A DNA stretch of 64,000 nucleotides from Nitrospirae bacterium JdFR-85 (GCA_002011745.1 MTOU01000017.1:1-64000), one strand, 5' to 3'; shown: positions 29,097 to 39,182, counted from the stretch's first letter. Program-made: numbers and translations. The notes: generated from the sequence alone by a model not told the origin.

Positions 29097-32000
29097 ATGG
29101 AGGTTTCAAGAAGGACATTTTTAAAGGCAACGGGTGGTAGCCTACTTGCAGGTATCCTGGGATTTAATCTGAAACCTGCAAGGTCCTATGCAGAAACTCT
29201 CCCCATCCGTTATGCAAAGGAAACCACTACAATCTGTCCCTTCTGTGCTGTAGGATGTGGAATTATTGTCCATAGCCAAAATGGAAAGGTAATTAATACG
29301 GAAGGAGACCCTGATCATCCTATCAATGAAGGTTCCCTTTGTTCTAAGGGTGCTGCCCTTTATCAGATTGTAAACAATCCTGTAAGACTTACAAAGCCAA
29401 GGTATCGTGCACCAGGAGCCAAGGAGTGGAAAGAGGTTGATTGGGACTGGGCACTCGATGAGATTGCTAAGAGAATCAAAAAGACCCGTGATGAGACCTT
29501 TGTGAGACGTAATGCAAAAGGACAGGTGGTTAATCGGTGTGATGGGATTGCCCATGTGGGAAGTGCAGCCCTTGATAATGAGGAATGCTATATACTACAG
29601 AAATGGCTCCGTTCCCTTGGCATTGTCTATATTGAACACCAGGCCCGGATATGACACTCTGCTACTGTAGCGGCTCTGGCAGAGTCGTTCGGCAGAGGAG
29701 CAATGACAAATCACTGGATTGACATCCGTAATGCGGATGTTATTCTTATTATGGGGTCAAATGCTGCTGAGAATCATCCAATCAGTTTCAAGTGGGTGAT
29801 GGAGGCAAAGAAGCGGGGTGCAAAACTGATAAGTGTTGATCCTCGTTTTACAAGGACATCAGCAAAGGCAGACATCTATGCACCTCTGCGTTCTGGTACA
29901 GACATAGCCTTTCTGAATGGAATGATCAAATACATAATAGACAACAACCTCTATGATGAGTTTTATGTAAAACACTACACCAATGCCCCATTCCTTGTAA
30001 ATCCTGACTTTAAGATGCCAGGTGAGCTGGATGGGGTGTTCTCAGGATATGACCCTGTGAAGAGAAAGTATGACAAATCCACATGGTCATTCCAGAAAGA
30101 TGAGAATGGAGTTATAAAGAAAGACTTCAGTCTCCAGAATCCTCACTGTGTGTTCCAACTACTTAAGAAGCATGTCTCTCGTTATACACTTGAGATGGTA
30201 GAGAAGATAACAGGTACTCCAAAGGACAAACTTGTTGAGATATACAAAACATACGCATCCACAGGCAGACCTGATCGTTCAGCAACAATAATGTATGCCA
30301 TGGGATGGACACAACACACAGTAGGAACGCAGATCATAAGGGCAATGGCGATTATACAGTTGCTTCTGGGTAATATCGGAGTTGCTGGTGGAGGTGTGAA
30401 TGCCTTAAGGGGCGAGAGTAATGTGCAGGGCTCTACAGACCACTGTTTACTCTTTCACATCCTGCCAGGTTATCTGAAGACACCAAGAGCATCACAGCAG
30501 ACCCTCAAGCAGTACAATGACAAATATACTCCAAAGACAAAGGAACCGATGAGCGCAAACTGGTGGGGTAATTATCCAAAGTACTCTGTGAGTCTCCTGA
30601 AGGCATTTTTCGGGAAGAACGCCACCAAGGAGAACGACTTTGGTTATGAATGGCTCCCAAAACTTGATGACGGCCAGAATGCCTCATGGATCATGCTATT
30701 CCATGAGATGTATCTGGGGAAATTCAAAGGATTCTTTGCATGGGGCCAGAACCCTGCATGTTCAGGCACAAATGCAGGCAAGGTTCGTAAAGCCCTTGCA
30801 AAGCTTGAATGGATGGTGAATGTGAATATCTTTGACAACGAAACAGGTTCTTTCTGGCGTGGGCCTGACATGAAACCCGAGGAGATTAAGACAGAGGTCT
30901 TCCAACTACCTGCTGCCGCATCCTGTGAGAAAGAGGGAAGCATTACAAACTCTGGCAGGTGGGCACAGTGGCGATACAAGGCTGTTGACCCACCTGGTGA
31001 GGCAAAACCAGACTCCTGGATTATCAATGAACTTTACTGGAGGGTTAGAAAGCTCTATGAGAAAGAAGGTGGAACATACCCTGAACCAATACTCAATCTG
31101 GACTGGAGTTATGGTCCCAAGAATCCTGAGGGTAAGGTTATAAAGATTGACCCTCATGAGATTGCAAAGGAGATAAATGGCTATTTCCTTGAAGACAAGG
31201 TAGTAAAAGGAAGACTCTTCAAGAAAGGTACCCTTGTGCCAAGCTTCGCCTATCTACAGGACGACGGCTCTACATCCAGTGGAAACTGGCTTTACTGTGG
31301 CTCATACACAGAGGCAGGCAACATGATGGCACGCCGTTCCAAGAAGGACCCCACAGGTATTGGGCTTTATCCTGAATGGGCATGGTGTTGGCCTGTAAAC
31401 AGGAGAATACTTTACAACCGTGCCTCTGTAGATGAATATGGAAGACCGAGAAATCCCAAGAAACCTGTCATCTACTGGAATGGTAGCAAATGGGTTGGGG
31501 ATGTGCCTGACGGAGGATGGCCTCCTCTTGTAAACAAAGACAAAACCCGTCTCGCATTTATAATGAAACCTCATGGTGTGGCCCATATATTCGGTCCAGG
31601 GCGGAAAGACGGTCCATTCCCAGAACACTATGAGCCTCTTGAGTGCCCCATTGAGGCGAATCCACTGCACGGGACAAGGATAAATCCAGCAGTAAAACTC
31701 TTTTATGAGAATGGTAAGGGACTGCCAGAGGATATATATCTCAATGCAGACAAAAGGTATCCCTATGTGGCTACCACCTACAGGGTTACTGAACACTGGC
31801 AGACAGGGGTACTGACCAGACACCTGCCATGGCAACTGGAGATGATGCCACAGAACTTTGTTGAAATCAGTGAAGAGCTCGCAAAGGAGAAAGGTATAAA
31901 GAGTGGTGACAAAGTGATAGTATCCTCAGCCCGTGGAAAAGTATGGGCAATAGCCATCGTGACTAAGAGGTTCAAACCCTTTAAGATTATGAATACTACA

Positions 32001-32156
32001 GTTCATCAAGTAGGGCTTCCCTGGTGTTTTGGCTGGCAATATCCTGAGGATGGCAGTGGTGGAGACTCCTCTAACCTGCTGACACCTACTATTGGAGACG
32101 CCAACACAATGATACCTGAAACAAAGGCCTTTATGGTCAACATTGAAAAGGCATAG
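29097..32156 (+). CDS. fdnG: Selenocysteine-containing formate dehydrogenase-N, catalytic subunit
   Basis: Oxidises formate to CO2 at a molybdenum or tungsten bis-MGD site on the outer face of the inner membrane. The gene is read through an in-frame TGA at 29652-29654 as selenocysteine 186; the sequence before and after it (EHQARI-Sec-HSATVAALAESFGRGAMTNHW) matches the family exactly. Total 1019 residues. A twin-arginine signal (SRRTFLKATGG) and a 4Fe-4S site (CPFCAVGCG...CSKG) open the protein. AAAGGGGTG precedes the ATG. fdnH and fdnI follow in one operon. The selenium machinery genes are not in the window. Confidence 0.96.
29655..29690 (+). promoter_or_regulatory. Probable bacterial SECIS element in fdnG
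   Basis: Just after the Sec TGA, CTCTGC (29657-29662) is complementary to GCAGAG (29679-29684), enclosing a 16-base GC-rich stretch. A hairpin in this position is what SelB needs to insert selenocysteine. The fold was judged by eye only. Confidence 0.6.
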
Positions 32157-32167
32157 GGGGTGAGGAA

Positions 32168-32977
32168 ATGGCTGTGCAAGAGATAGAGAGACAGAAATAT
32201 ATAAGCGGTGTGGATGTGCCATACAGGCAGAAAGGCCTCCTCATCACCCCTGAACTCTGTATTGGATGTAGAGGTTGCCAGACTGCCTGTAAGGAGTGGA
32301 ATAAGCTGCCTGGTGAGAGGACACACAACCGTGGAACATATGAGAATCCTCCTGACCTCACACCCAATCTCTACAATAAGATCCGTTTTGTTGAGGTAGA
32401 AACCCAGCAGGGTCTAAAGTGGCTCTTTATAAGTCAGAGATGTATGCATTGTGGAGAGGCAGGCTGTATGAAGGTATGTCCTGCACCAGGTGCGCTGTAT
32501 AGAACCCCACAGGGGGCTGTAGCCTTTAACAAGGACAAATGTATCGGCTGTAGGTTCTGTCTTGCAGGCTGTCCCTTTAATATACCCAGATTTGATTCAA
32601 ACAGTAAGGTCTCTAAATGTCACCTCTGTTCAGACAGGATCTCAAATGGACTACCACCAGCCTGTGCAAAGACCTGTCCTACAGGAGCAATCAGTTATGG
32701 TGACAGAGATAAACTCCTCAGTCTTGCAAAGGCCTCAGGCTTTAAAGCCGTATATGGAGATAAGGATCTCGGAGGTCTCGGAGTAATGTTCGCCTTCAGA
32801 GAATATCCATCCTTTTATGGATTACCAGATACTCCGGGGCTGCCATCTTCTATTGTCTTCTGGAAGAGCATCCTAAAACCACTGGCACTCATAGGACTTG
32901 GAGGTGCGGTGGCTGCTGCAGCGGCTCATTACATAACCATTGGCCCGAAGGAGCCAGAGGAAGGAGGTGAGCAGTAA
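32168..32977 (+). CDS. fdnH: Formate dehydrogenase-N iron-sulfur subunit
   Basis: Electron-transfer subunit of 269 residues. Four 4Fe-4S cluster motifs are visible: CIGCRGCQTAC, CMHCGEAGCMKVC, CIGCRFCLAGC and CHLCS...CAKTC. A C-terminal membrane helix (about residues 237-257, LALIGLGGAVAAAAAHYI) anchors it. It sits 11 bases after fdnG with GGGGGTGAGG upstream, and its stop overlaps the fdnI start by one base. It passes electrons from the Sec subunit to the cytochrome b subunit. Confidence 0.94.
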   Translation: MAVQEIERQKYISGVDVPYRQKGLLITPELCIGCRGCQTACKEWNKLPGERTHNRGTYENPPDLTPNLYNKIRFVEVETQQGLKWLFISQRCMHCGEAGCMKVCPAPGALYRTPQGAVAFNKDKCIGCRFCLAGCPFNIPRFDSNSKVSKCHLCSDRISNGLPPACAKTCPTGAISYGDRDKLLSLAKASGFKAVYGDKDLGGLGVMFAFREYPSFYGLPDTPGLPSSIVFWKSILKPLALIGLGGAVAAAAAHYITIGPKEPEEGGEQ

Positions 32978-33591
32978 TGTCTGAGTATCTTGTACAGAGA
33001 ACAACAACTTGGGAGAGGTTTAACCACTGGGTACTCGCTGTCAGTTTCATAATCCTCTGTCTCACAGGGCTTGGTTTTCTCTTTCACTCTCTAAACTGGC
33101 TCAATACCATATTTGGAGGAAATCACCTCGCAAAAGAGATCCATAGATGGACAGGGGTTGTCTTTACATTCTCTGTCCTCTTCACTTTGGGTAGCTATCT
33201 TGGAGAATCTCTCCGTTTCAGTAAGGAAGACACTCAATGGCTCTTGAATCTTGGAGGTTATCTCTCAAAAACCGCTGTAGAACCTCCTCAAGGAAGACTG
33301 AATGCAGGCCAGAAGGTGTATTATTTGGTGGTTGTGGTGTTGTGTGGAGCAGTGATTATAATTAGTGGCTTTATAATCTGGCTCGCTCCTTCTACTGCTG
33401 GATGGCTCAGACTTGGACATCTTTTACATAATCTCGCATTTGTGGTCTTTGTAACCACTGTGCCTCTGCATATCTATCTCAGCACTGCTGCAAATCCTGG
33501 TACCTTCAGGGGTATGACAAGAGGTACTGTCACTAAGACATGGACCAAGAGACATCACTCCAAATGGGCAAAGGAACTGGGAATTGATTAA
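32977..33591 (+). CDS. fdnI: Formate dehydrogenase-N cytochrome b subunit
   Basis: A 204-residue membrane protein with four predicted helices and the haem-ligand histidines of the FdnI family (RFNHWVLAVS, HRWTGVVFTF, LLHNLAFVVFVTTVPLHIYLS). It ends with the family tail (TAANPGTFRGMTRGTVTKTWTKRHH). It should pass formate electrons to the quinone pool. It overlaps fdnH by one base and is followed by a strong terminator. Confidence 0.93.
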   Translation: MSEYLVQRTTTWERFNHWVLAVSFIILCLTGLGFLFHSLNWLNTIFGGNHLAKEIHRWTGVVFTFSVLFTLGSYLGESLRFSKEDTQWLLNLGGYLSKTAVEPPQGRLNAGQKVYYLVVVVLCGAVIIISGFIIWLAPSTAGWLRLGHLLHNLAFVVFVTTVPLHIYLSTAANPGTFRGMTRGTVTKTWTKRHHSKWAKELGID

Positions 33592-33597
33592 GACAAG

Positions 33598-33636
33598 AGG
33601 CAGAAGGAGCACAGTATGCTCCTTCTGCCTTATTCT
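33598..33636 (+). terminator. Strong intrinsic terminator after fdnI
   Basis: A perfect 13-base stem, AGGCAGAAGGAGC (33598-33610) and GCTCCTTCTGCCT (33618-33630), closes a seven-base loop and is followed by TTATTCT. It lies seven bases past the fdnI stop. Read-through or a separate promoter is needed for fdhE. Confidence 0.85.
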
Positions 33637-33666
33637 AAGAATCCTTCCAGAATCCTGAGAGGTGCT

Positions 33667-34416
33667 ATGAAGACCTTAGAGGAGATTCAGAAAGAGCGAC
33701 CTTACCTTAAGGAACAATTAGATCTTTACAGGAAACTACAGGGTCTTAGGTCTCTCAGCTTTTCTACAGAGGGCTATATCCCTATGGAGAAAGGATTTTA
33801 TCCTCCAGACACCTTAGTGTATGTAATTACAGAGGTGTCAAAAATTCTCGGTATTGAGATAGAAAGGCTAAATTGGGTTAAAGATATGATTACTTCAGGT
33901 AATATAGACTTCAGAAGACTCCCAATAGGTGATATACAGCTTAAACATAATGAATACTCTCAGGAAGAACTGGATGTTATATTGTACTTTATTTCAAAGC
34001 CTTTCTTCTTACACGAGAAACAAAAGCTCTCTCTGGATGGTATCTACTGGGATGAAGGAAAATGTCCTGTATGTAATTCTGTTCCTTCTGTTTCTATTAT
34101 TGGCAGAGAAGAAAAGAGGAGATTTTATTGTTCCTACTGCGAGACCGTAGGATACTGGAAAAGGATAGGCTGTCCTTCCTGCCTTACTGAAGTGCCAGAG
34201 GATATAACCATAGTTATGTTGGATGCAGAGGAAGGAATAAGGGCAGACCTCTGTGAAAGATGTAAAAACTATTACAAGAGCTTTAACTCTTCTATGTTGA
34301 ATGAATACACTGAAGAGATGCTTGATCTAATAAGCCTTCCACTGGATATTATTGTCCAACAAAAGGGTTATCATAGAAGCTCTCCGAATCCCTTAGGTAT
34401 GAAGAGACTTCTTTAA
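33667..34416 (+). CDS. fdhE: Formate dehydrogenase accessory protein FdhE
   Basis: Cytoplasmic rubredoxin-like chaperone needed to mature respiratory formate dehydrogenases. The 249 residues include several CxxC pairs: CPVCNSVPSV, YCSYCETVGYWKRIGCPSC and CERCKNYY. ATG 33667 is preferred because GAGAGGTG lies just upstream; the frame is open to ATG 33616, but that start falls inside the loop of the terminator hairpin. It follows fdnGHI and must act on their product. Confidence 0.9.
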   Translation: MKTLEEIQKERPYLKEQLDLYRKLQGLRSLSFSTEGYIPMEKGFYPPDTLVYVITEVSKILGIEIERLNWVKDMITSGNIDFRRLPIGDIQLKHNEYSQEELDVILYFISKPFFLHEKQKLSLDGIYWDEGKCPVCNSVPSVSIIGREEKRRFYCSYCETVGYWKRIGCPSCLTEVPEDITIVMLDAEEGIRADLCERCKNYYKSFNSSMLNEYTEEMLDLISLPLDIIVQQKGYHRSSPNPLGMKRLL

Positions 34417-34674
34417 AATCACCTTCCTTGACAAAGGACTCTCTCCATCTTGCCTTCTGAAAAATTGCTATGCCTTTGTAAGAGTTATTGTTGTTCTGTA
34501 CAATTAAGGTTCTAAACATATCTGCCCAGGCGGTATGCCTCACACCGCCTAAGTATACTGAACGAGATTATTTTGGACAGCGGTGGGTTCTAAATTTTAA
34601 TCTCAGGGTATAATGTAATTGTTTAAAGATTTTTTAAGATATACTGGAGAAGGAATTTTAATAAGGAAGATTTT
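34417..34674. other. Intergenic region with an isolated hairpin and a putative -10
   Basis: No supported gene. A 7-base perfect stem, AGGCGGT (34528-34534) with ACCGCCT (34544-34550), surrounds a nine-base loop without a T-run. TATAAT at 34609-34614 probably serves the P-type ATPase, though no good -35 is spaced correctly. The yybP-ykoY manganese riboswitch, sometimes found before cation ATPases, was looked for and not seen. The segment 34417-34545 may be a decayed repeat; this is not certain. Confidence 0.4.
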
Positions 34675-37323
34675 ATGCACTGGTACCAGAAAGATATTAC
34701 CAAAGTATTTAAAGAACTGGACACATCCCTTGAAGGGCTTTCCAAGGAAGAGGCAGAAAGACGTCTCAGAAAATTTGGACCAAATGAGCTTGTTGAGAAA
34801 AAGAAGAAAAGTCCCCTCATAATGTTTCTTGGCCAGTTCAGAGACTTCATGATAATTGTCCTGATCGCGGCTGCAGTCATATCAGCCTTAGCAGGAGACT
34901 TAAAAGATACCATCACAATTGCTATTATTCTGATCCTTAATGCAGTTGTGGGGTTTGTTCAGGAATTCAGGGCAGAAAAAGCAATGGAGGCCCTTAAGAG
35001 ACTGGCTGCCCCTTCTGCTACTGTCATAAGGGATGGGCTTCCTCTCCAAATTAAGGCATCTGAACTCGTTCCAGGAGATCTGGTTGTACTTGAGGCTGGA
35101 GGGATCGTGCCTGCGGATTTGAGAGTTGTTGAGGCATTCCAATTGAGAATTGATGAGGCACCCTTAACAGGTGAGTCTTTCCCTGTGGATAAACAGACAG
35201 AAGCAATAAAAGAAGACAACCTTCCTCTCGGTGACAGAAAGAATATGGCATACAAAGGTACCTCTGTTACCCATGGCCGTGGAAAGGGTGTGGTGGTCGC
35301 AACAGGGATGAAGACAGAACTCGGCAGAATTGCCACAATGCTTCAAGAGGAGAAAGAGGTAAAAACACCCCTCCAGAAAAGGCTTACCAGTTTCGGGAAA
35401 AGGCTCGCCATAGCCGTCATCTTTATAAGTATTGTTGTATTTAGTTTTGGTCTTCTCAGAGGAGAACCTATTCTTTTAATGCTTCTGACTGCTATCTCTC
35501 TTACTGTTGCAGCAATACCTGAGGCACTACCTGCTGTGGTGACCATATCTCTCGCCTTGGGAGCAAAGAAGATGGTGAAACAGAATGCCCTCATAAGAAA
35601 ACTTCCTGCAGTGGAAACACTCGGTTCTGTCACCTATATCTGTTCAGACAAAACTGGTACCCTTACACTTAGTAAAATGGAGGTGTTAGAGATATATGGA
35701 GACGAGGGGCTACTGAAGGTCGAGGATATAAAGATATCAAAACATCAGGATGTTTCTCTTTCCGAGCCTCTGCCACTACTGTTGATAGCACTTGCACTCA
35801 ATAATGATGCTCAGAGGGGAGCTGATGGGGACATCATTGGTGATCCCACAGAGGTAGCACTCTATACAATAGCAAAGGAGAAAGGGTTTGAAAAGGAAAC
35901 CCTTCAGTTAAAGTTGCATAGAGTAGACGAACTACCCTTTGATTCAGACAGAAAGTGTATGACCACTATTCACAGATGGCAGAATAGGTATATCTCCTTC
36001 ACAAAAGGAGGGGTGGATGTACTGCTTGATAAATCAAGCAATGTGCTTACCTCTGAGGGAGTAAAAGACCTCAACAGAGCTGAGATAGAAGAGATGAATA
36101 ACCGTATGGCCTCAGAAGGCCTCAGGGTTTTATGTGTGGGAATGAGAATATGGGAGAAGATGCCAGAAGAACTCTCTCCTGAGAATATTGAAAGAGGGCT
36201 TACCCTGCTCGGACTTGTGGGGATGATGGACCCTCCAAGGGAAGAGGTCTTTGAGGCTGTCAGGGTCTGTAAACAGGCAGGTATAGTGCCTGTAATGATA
36301 ACAGGCGATCATCCACTCACAGCAAAGACAATAGCAAAAAAACTTGGAATAATTGAGAAAGGCTCTGAAGAGATAATTACAGGGCCAGAATTGGAAACAC
36401 TTTCTTTAGATGAGTTCAAAAGTAGAGTTGAAAACATCAGAGTTTATGCAAGAGTTGCTCCAGAGCAGAAACTCAAGATTGTGAAGGCCCTTCAGGAGAG
36501 GGGTCAGTTTGTTGCTATGACAGGCGACGGTGTGAATGATGCACCTGCACTGAAAAGGGCTGATATAGGAATAGCTATGGGTATTACTGGAACAGACGTC
36601 TCCAAAGAGGCAGCCCATATGATCCTTCTTGATGACAATTTTGCCACGATCGTGAAGGCAGTAAAAGAAGGAAGAAAAATCTATGACAATATTAGAAAGT
36701 TCATAAAATATCTCCTCACCACAAACTCGGCCGAGATCTGGACTCTATTTCTGGCACCCTTTCTGGGACTTCCGCTTCCGCTGTTGCCAATCCATATACT
36801 CTGGATCAACCTCATGACAGATGGTCTGCCGGCTCTTGCACTGTCAGTAGAGCCAGAAGAGGGAGATGTGATGATGCGACCCCCTAGGCCACCCCGTGAG
36901 AGCATCTTTGCACATCGTCTCGGTATCGATGCCATATGGGTGGGTCTCTTCATGGGAGGAATTGTTCTGGCACTCCAGTGGTGGACAGTAAACAGAGGGA
37001 TTGAACACTGGCAGACTATGGTATTCAGCACCCTCTGTTTCACACAGCTTTTTAATGTGCTTGCTATAAGATCAGAGAAGATGTCTATATTCAGAATAGG
37101 ATTTTTATCAAATAAACCTCTGTTAGGATCAGTATTTCTAAGTTTTATGCTTCAGATAATGGTTATCTATCTGCCTTTTTTAAATCAGTTTTTCAGAACA
37201 GCACCTTTATCTATAAAGGAACTCTCAATAACTATTCTTCTCTCATCCTTGGTCTTTTTTGTAGTAGAACTCGAGAAGATGATCATAAGAAGATTAAGAG
37301 GAAACTCCTATAACAGATTTTAG
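34675..37323 (+). CDS. Ca2+-type (P2) cation-transporting P-type ATPase
   Basis: ATP-driven cation pump of 882 residues in the inner membrane. It has the N-terminal cation-ATPase domain, TGES (PLTGESFPVDK), membrane motif IPEALPAVVTISLALGAKKM, phosphorylation site Asp325 in CSDKTGTLT, the MTGDGVNDAPALKRADIGIAMG hinge and a six-helix C-terminal part ending in the LMTDGLPALALSVEP segment. These are hallmarks of SERCA/PMCA-like pumps rather than heavy-metal types; Ca2+ (or Mn2+) export is the likely role. Its stop overlaps the stop of the opposite antiporter gene. Confidence 0.92.
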   Translation: MHWYQKDITKVFKELDTSLEGLSKEEAERRLRKFGPNELVEKKKKSPLIMFLGQFRDFMIIVLIAAAVISALAGDLKDTITIAIILILNAVVGFVQEFRAEKAMEALKRLAAPSATVIRDGLPLQIKASELVPGDLVVLEAGGIVPADLRVVEAFQLRIDEAPLTGESFPVDKQTEAIKEDNLPLGDRKNMAYKGTSVTHGRGKGVVVATGMKTELGRIATMLQEEKEVKTPLQKRLTSFGKRLAIAVIFISIVVFSFGLLRGEPILLMLLTAISLTVAAIPEALPAVVTISLALGAKKMVKQNALIRKLPAVETLGSVTYICSDKTGTLTLSKMEVLEIYGDEGLLKVEDIKISKHQDVSLSEPLPLLLIALALNNDAQRGADGDIIGDPTEVALYTIAKEKGFEKETLQLKLHRVDELPFDSDRKCMTTIHRWQNRYISFTKGGVDVLLDKSSNVLTSEGVKDLNRAEIEEMNNRMASEGLRVLCVGMRIWEKMPEELSPENIERGLTLLGLVGMMDPPREEVFEAVRVCKQAGIVPVMITGDHPLTAKTIAKKLGIIEKGSEEIITGPELETLSLDEFKSRVENIRVYARVAPEQKLKIVKALQERGQFVAMTGDGVNDAPALKRADIGIAMGITGTDVSKEAAHMILLDDNFATIVKAVKEGRKIYDNIRKFIKYLLTTNSAEIWTLFLAPFLGLPLPLLPIHILWINLMTDGLPALALSVEPEEGDVMMRPPRPPRESIFAHRLGIDAIWVGLFMGGIVLALQWWTVNRGIEHWQTMVFSTLCFTQLFNVLAIRSEKMSIFRIGFLSNKPLLGSVFLSFMLQIMVIYLPFLNQFFRTAPLSIKELSITILLSSLVFFVVELEKMIIRRLRGNSYNRF

Positions 37324-38273
37324 CCTCTATAAACCAGATAGGCGATATAAAGAAAATACAAAATAATAAACCCTATCCCTTTTTGTCTATCAATTAGATG
37401 TTTCTTACCTACAAAGAGAACTGCAAATAGAAAGGCTGTTGCAATCACCACCATCATAATATCTACATTCAGTTCTGGTCGGAATTGAATTGGCTTTATT
37501 AATGAAGTTACTCCTAAGACCCAAAAGACATTAAACACATTAGAACCCACCACATTTCCTACAGCAATATCAGTCTTCCTCCTGTAAGCTGCTACAGCAG
37601 AGGTGACTATCTCAGGCAGTGATGTACCAAAGGCGATAAAAGTCAATCCTACAAAGGCCTCACTTATACCAAGATCTCTCATCAGCACCTTTGCTCCATC
37701 CACAACCCATTTACCCCCAATCCCCAGTCCAGCAATACCAAGGATCACAAGAAGAATACTGACAGGAAGTTTATACTCTTTTAATTCCTTCTCTTCCTCT
37801 ACTCTACCAGTATTTATAGTATATATGTAATATAGGAAGATAGAAAAAAAACATAAAAGTACTAAACCGTCTGATCTTGTTATTGACGAAACAGGTGCAC
37901 CTGCTAATAAGGTATCATTTGCCATTATAGCTATAACAATCACAGCAAGAAGACTGAAGGGAATCTCTTTGTATGTGGTACTCCTTTTAACTTTAAGGGA
38001 ATGGATAGTGGATGCTATACCAAGCCCAAGCAGAATATTGGCTATATTACTACCAAGAATATTTCCAAGAGCAATTTCAGAAGAGCTTTTAATAGATGCT
38101 ACTATGTTTACCACCATCTCTGGAGCAGAGCTCCCTACAGAAACGATTGTCAATCCTATGACAAGGTCAGAGACATTGAACCTCCTTGCTACAGATGCAG
38201 CACCCTTAACAAGCAGGTCTGCCCCTTTGACAAGCACTACAAAGCCTATTATAAAAATAAGGTAACTAATCAT
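37320..38273 (-). CDS. CaCA-family calcium/cation antiporter (YrbG-like)
   Basis: A 317-residue membrane protein with ten or so predicted helices and two alpha repeats that bind the ion: GSSAPEMVVNIVAS near the N-terminus and GTSLPEIVTSAVAA in the second half, each followed by GNxxGSN (GNILGSNIAN, GNVVGSNVFN). It probably exchanges Ca2+ for Na+ or H+. It converges on the Ca-type ATPase with a four-base overlap of stops, so both adjacent genes point to calcium control. Confidence 0.9.
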   Translation of the reverse strand: MISYLIFIIGFVVLVKGADLLVKGAASVARRFNVSDLVIGLTIVSVGSSAPEMVVNIVASIKSSSEIALGNILGSNIANILLGLGIASTIHSLKVKRSTTYKEIPFSLLAVIVIAIMANDTLLAGAPVSSITRSDGLVLLCFFSIFLYYIYTINTGRVEEEKELKEYKLPVSILLVILGIAGLGIGGKWVVDGAKVLMRDLGISEAFVGLTFIAFGTSLPEIVTSAVAAYRRKTDIAVGNVVGSNVFNVFWVLGVTSLIKPIQFRPELNVDIMMVVIATAFLFAVLFVGKKHLIDRQKGIGFIILYFLYIAYLVYRG

Positions 38274-38387
38274 AAATTCTTAGTGAATAATGGTTAAGTA
38301 ACTTTTGTGTCATACACTTTAGTCTAATAGAGCATGGAATGTCAAATCAGACTGAATTCGGAAGCAGGTAAATTATATTTAGGCTTT

Positions 38388-39182
38388 TTACTTTGGTTGT
38401 GTATCTCTGTCTTTGGATTCTGGAGATTTCTCCTCCTTTAATAGAGGTCTCTCTTTCTCAGGAAATAACAAGAGTATGCTGATCCTCCTGTTTCGTGGAT
38501 CAATAGGATTCTCTTTAATAAGAGGAATTGTATCAGCATAGCCTGCTACTTTTGATATTCTTTCAGGTGGCAATCCATACTTTTCCATCTCCTTTCGTGC
38601 TGTAAGCGCCCTTTCTGTGGAGAGCTCCCAATTAGTATAAGCCGAGGATTTATATGCAAGGGCGTCAGTATGTCCTTCAATAGCCACTTTGTTAGGAATC
38701 GTCTTTATATTCTCAGTAATTACTTTGAGAATCCTTTTTGCTAAGGGTGTTGGCTGAGAGGAACCAAGCTCAAACATGGGTCTGCCTTCTTTGTCTACAA
38801 GCTGGATCCTTACTCCTCCTTCGAATATATCTACAAGAACCTGATCTTTGATATCCGCTAATTTATTCTCTATAGCCTTTTTTATCATTTCTTTAAACTC
38901 CTCTGCATTCATTCCAATTGTATCACCAACCTTATTAAAGACTGCGCTCTGTTTCTCCATAAATGAAGTCCCACTTTTTTCAAATATACTGAAGTATTTA
39001 AAATAATGAGCAATTCTTGCCCTCTTCTCAGGTGAAACCATTGTTATAAGCCACAGCAGAAGAAAGAAGGCCATCATTGCTGTAACAAAATCTGCATAGG
39101 CTACCTTCCAACTCCCTCCATGAGAGCCTTCGTGTAATTCTTTCTTTATTTTTTTAATAATTACAGTCTTCTTTTCATTCAT
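38388..39182 (-). CDS. motB: Flagellar motor stator protein MotB (first pair, proton-type)
   Basis: 264 residues: a short cytoplasmic tail, one membrane helix with the channel aspartate (HGGSWKVAYADFVTAMMAFFLLLWLI) and a C-terminal OmpA-like peptidoglycan-binding domain (VAIEGHTDALAYKSS...NWELSTERALTARKEM...DPRNRRISILL). The HGGxWKVAYADFVTAMMAFF segment is typical of E. coli-type MotB, suggesting a proton motor. It overlaps motA by four bases and is the last gene of the minus-strand motility operon. Confidence 0.92.
   Translation of the reverse strand: MNEKKTVIIKKIKKELHEGSHGGSWKVAYADFVTAMMAFFLLLWLITMVSPEKRARIAHYFKYFSIFEKSGTSFMEKQSAVFNKVGDTIGMNAEEFKEMIKKAIENKLADIKDQVLVDIFEGGVRIQLVDKEGRPMFELGSSQPTPLAKRILKVITENIKTIPNKVAIEGHTDALAYKSSAYTNWELSTERALTARKEMEKYGLPPERISKVAGYADTIPLIKENPIDPRNRRISILLLFPEKERPLLKEEKSPESKDRDTQPK

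Noticed and set aside
29652-29702. Premature stop or frameshift splitting formate dehydrogenase
   Set aside because: The TGA is in frame on both sides and lies exactly at the Sec position of the family, so it is read as selenocysteine.
34349-34543. 64-codon minus-strand frame overlapping the 3' end of fdhE
   Set aside because: Half of it is antisense to fdhE; no recognised domain and the start abuts a hairpin. Kept only as a possible repeat relic.
34551-34674. Manganese (yybP-ykoY) riboswitch before the cation ATPase
   Set aside because: The conserved loops were not found and the leader after the -10 is only about 60 bases.
38274-38387. TTGACA on the minus strand (38340-38345) as a promoter for the antiporter
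   Set aside because: No acceptable -10 lies 16-18 bases away; only TAAAGT at 18, which is weak.
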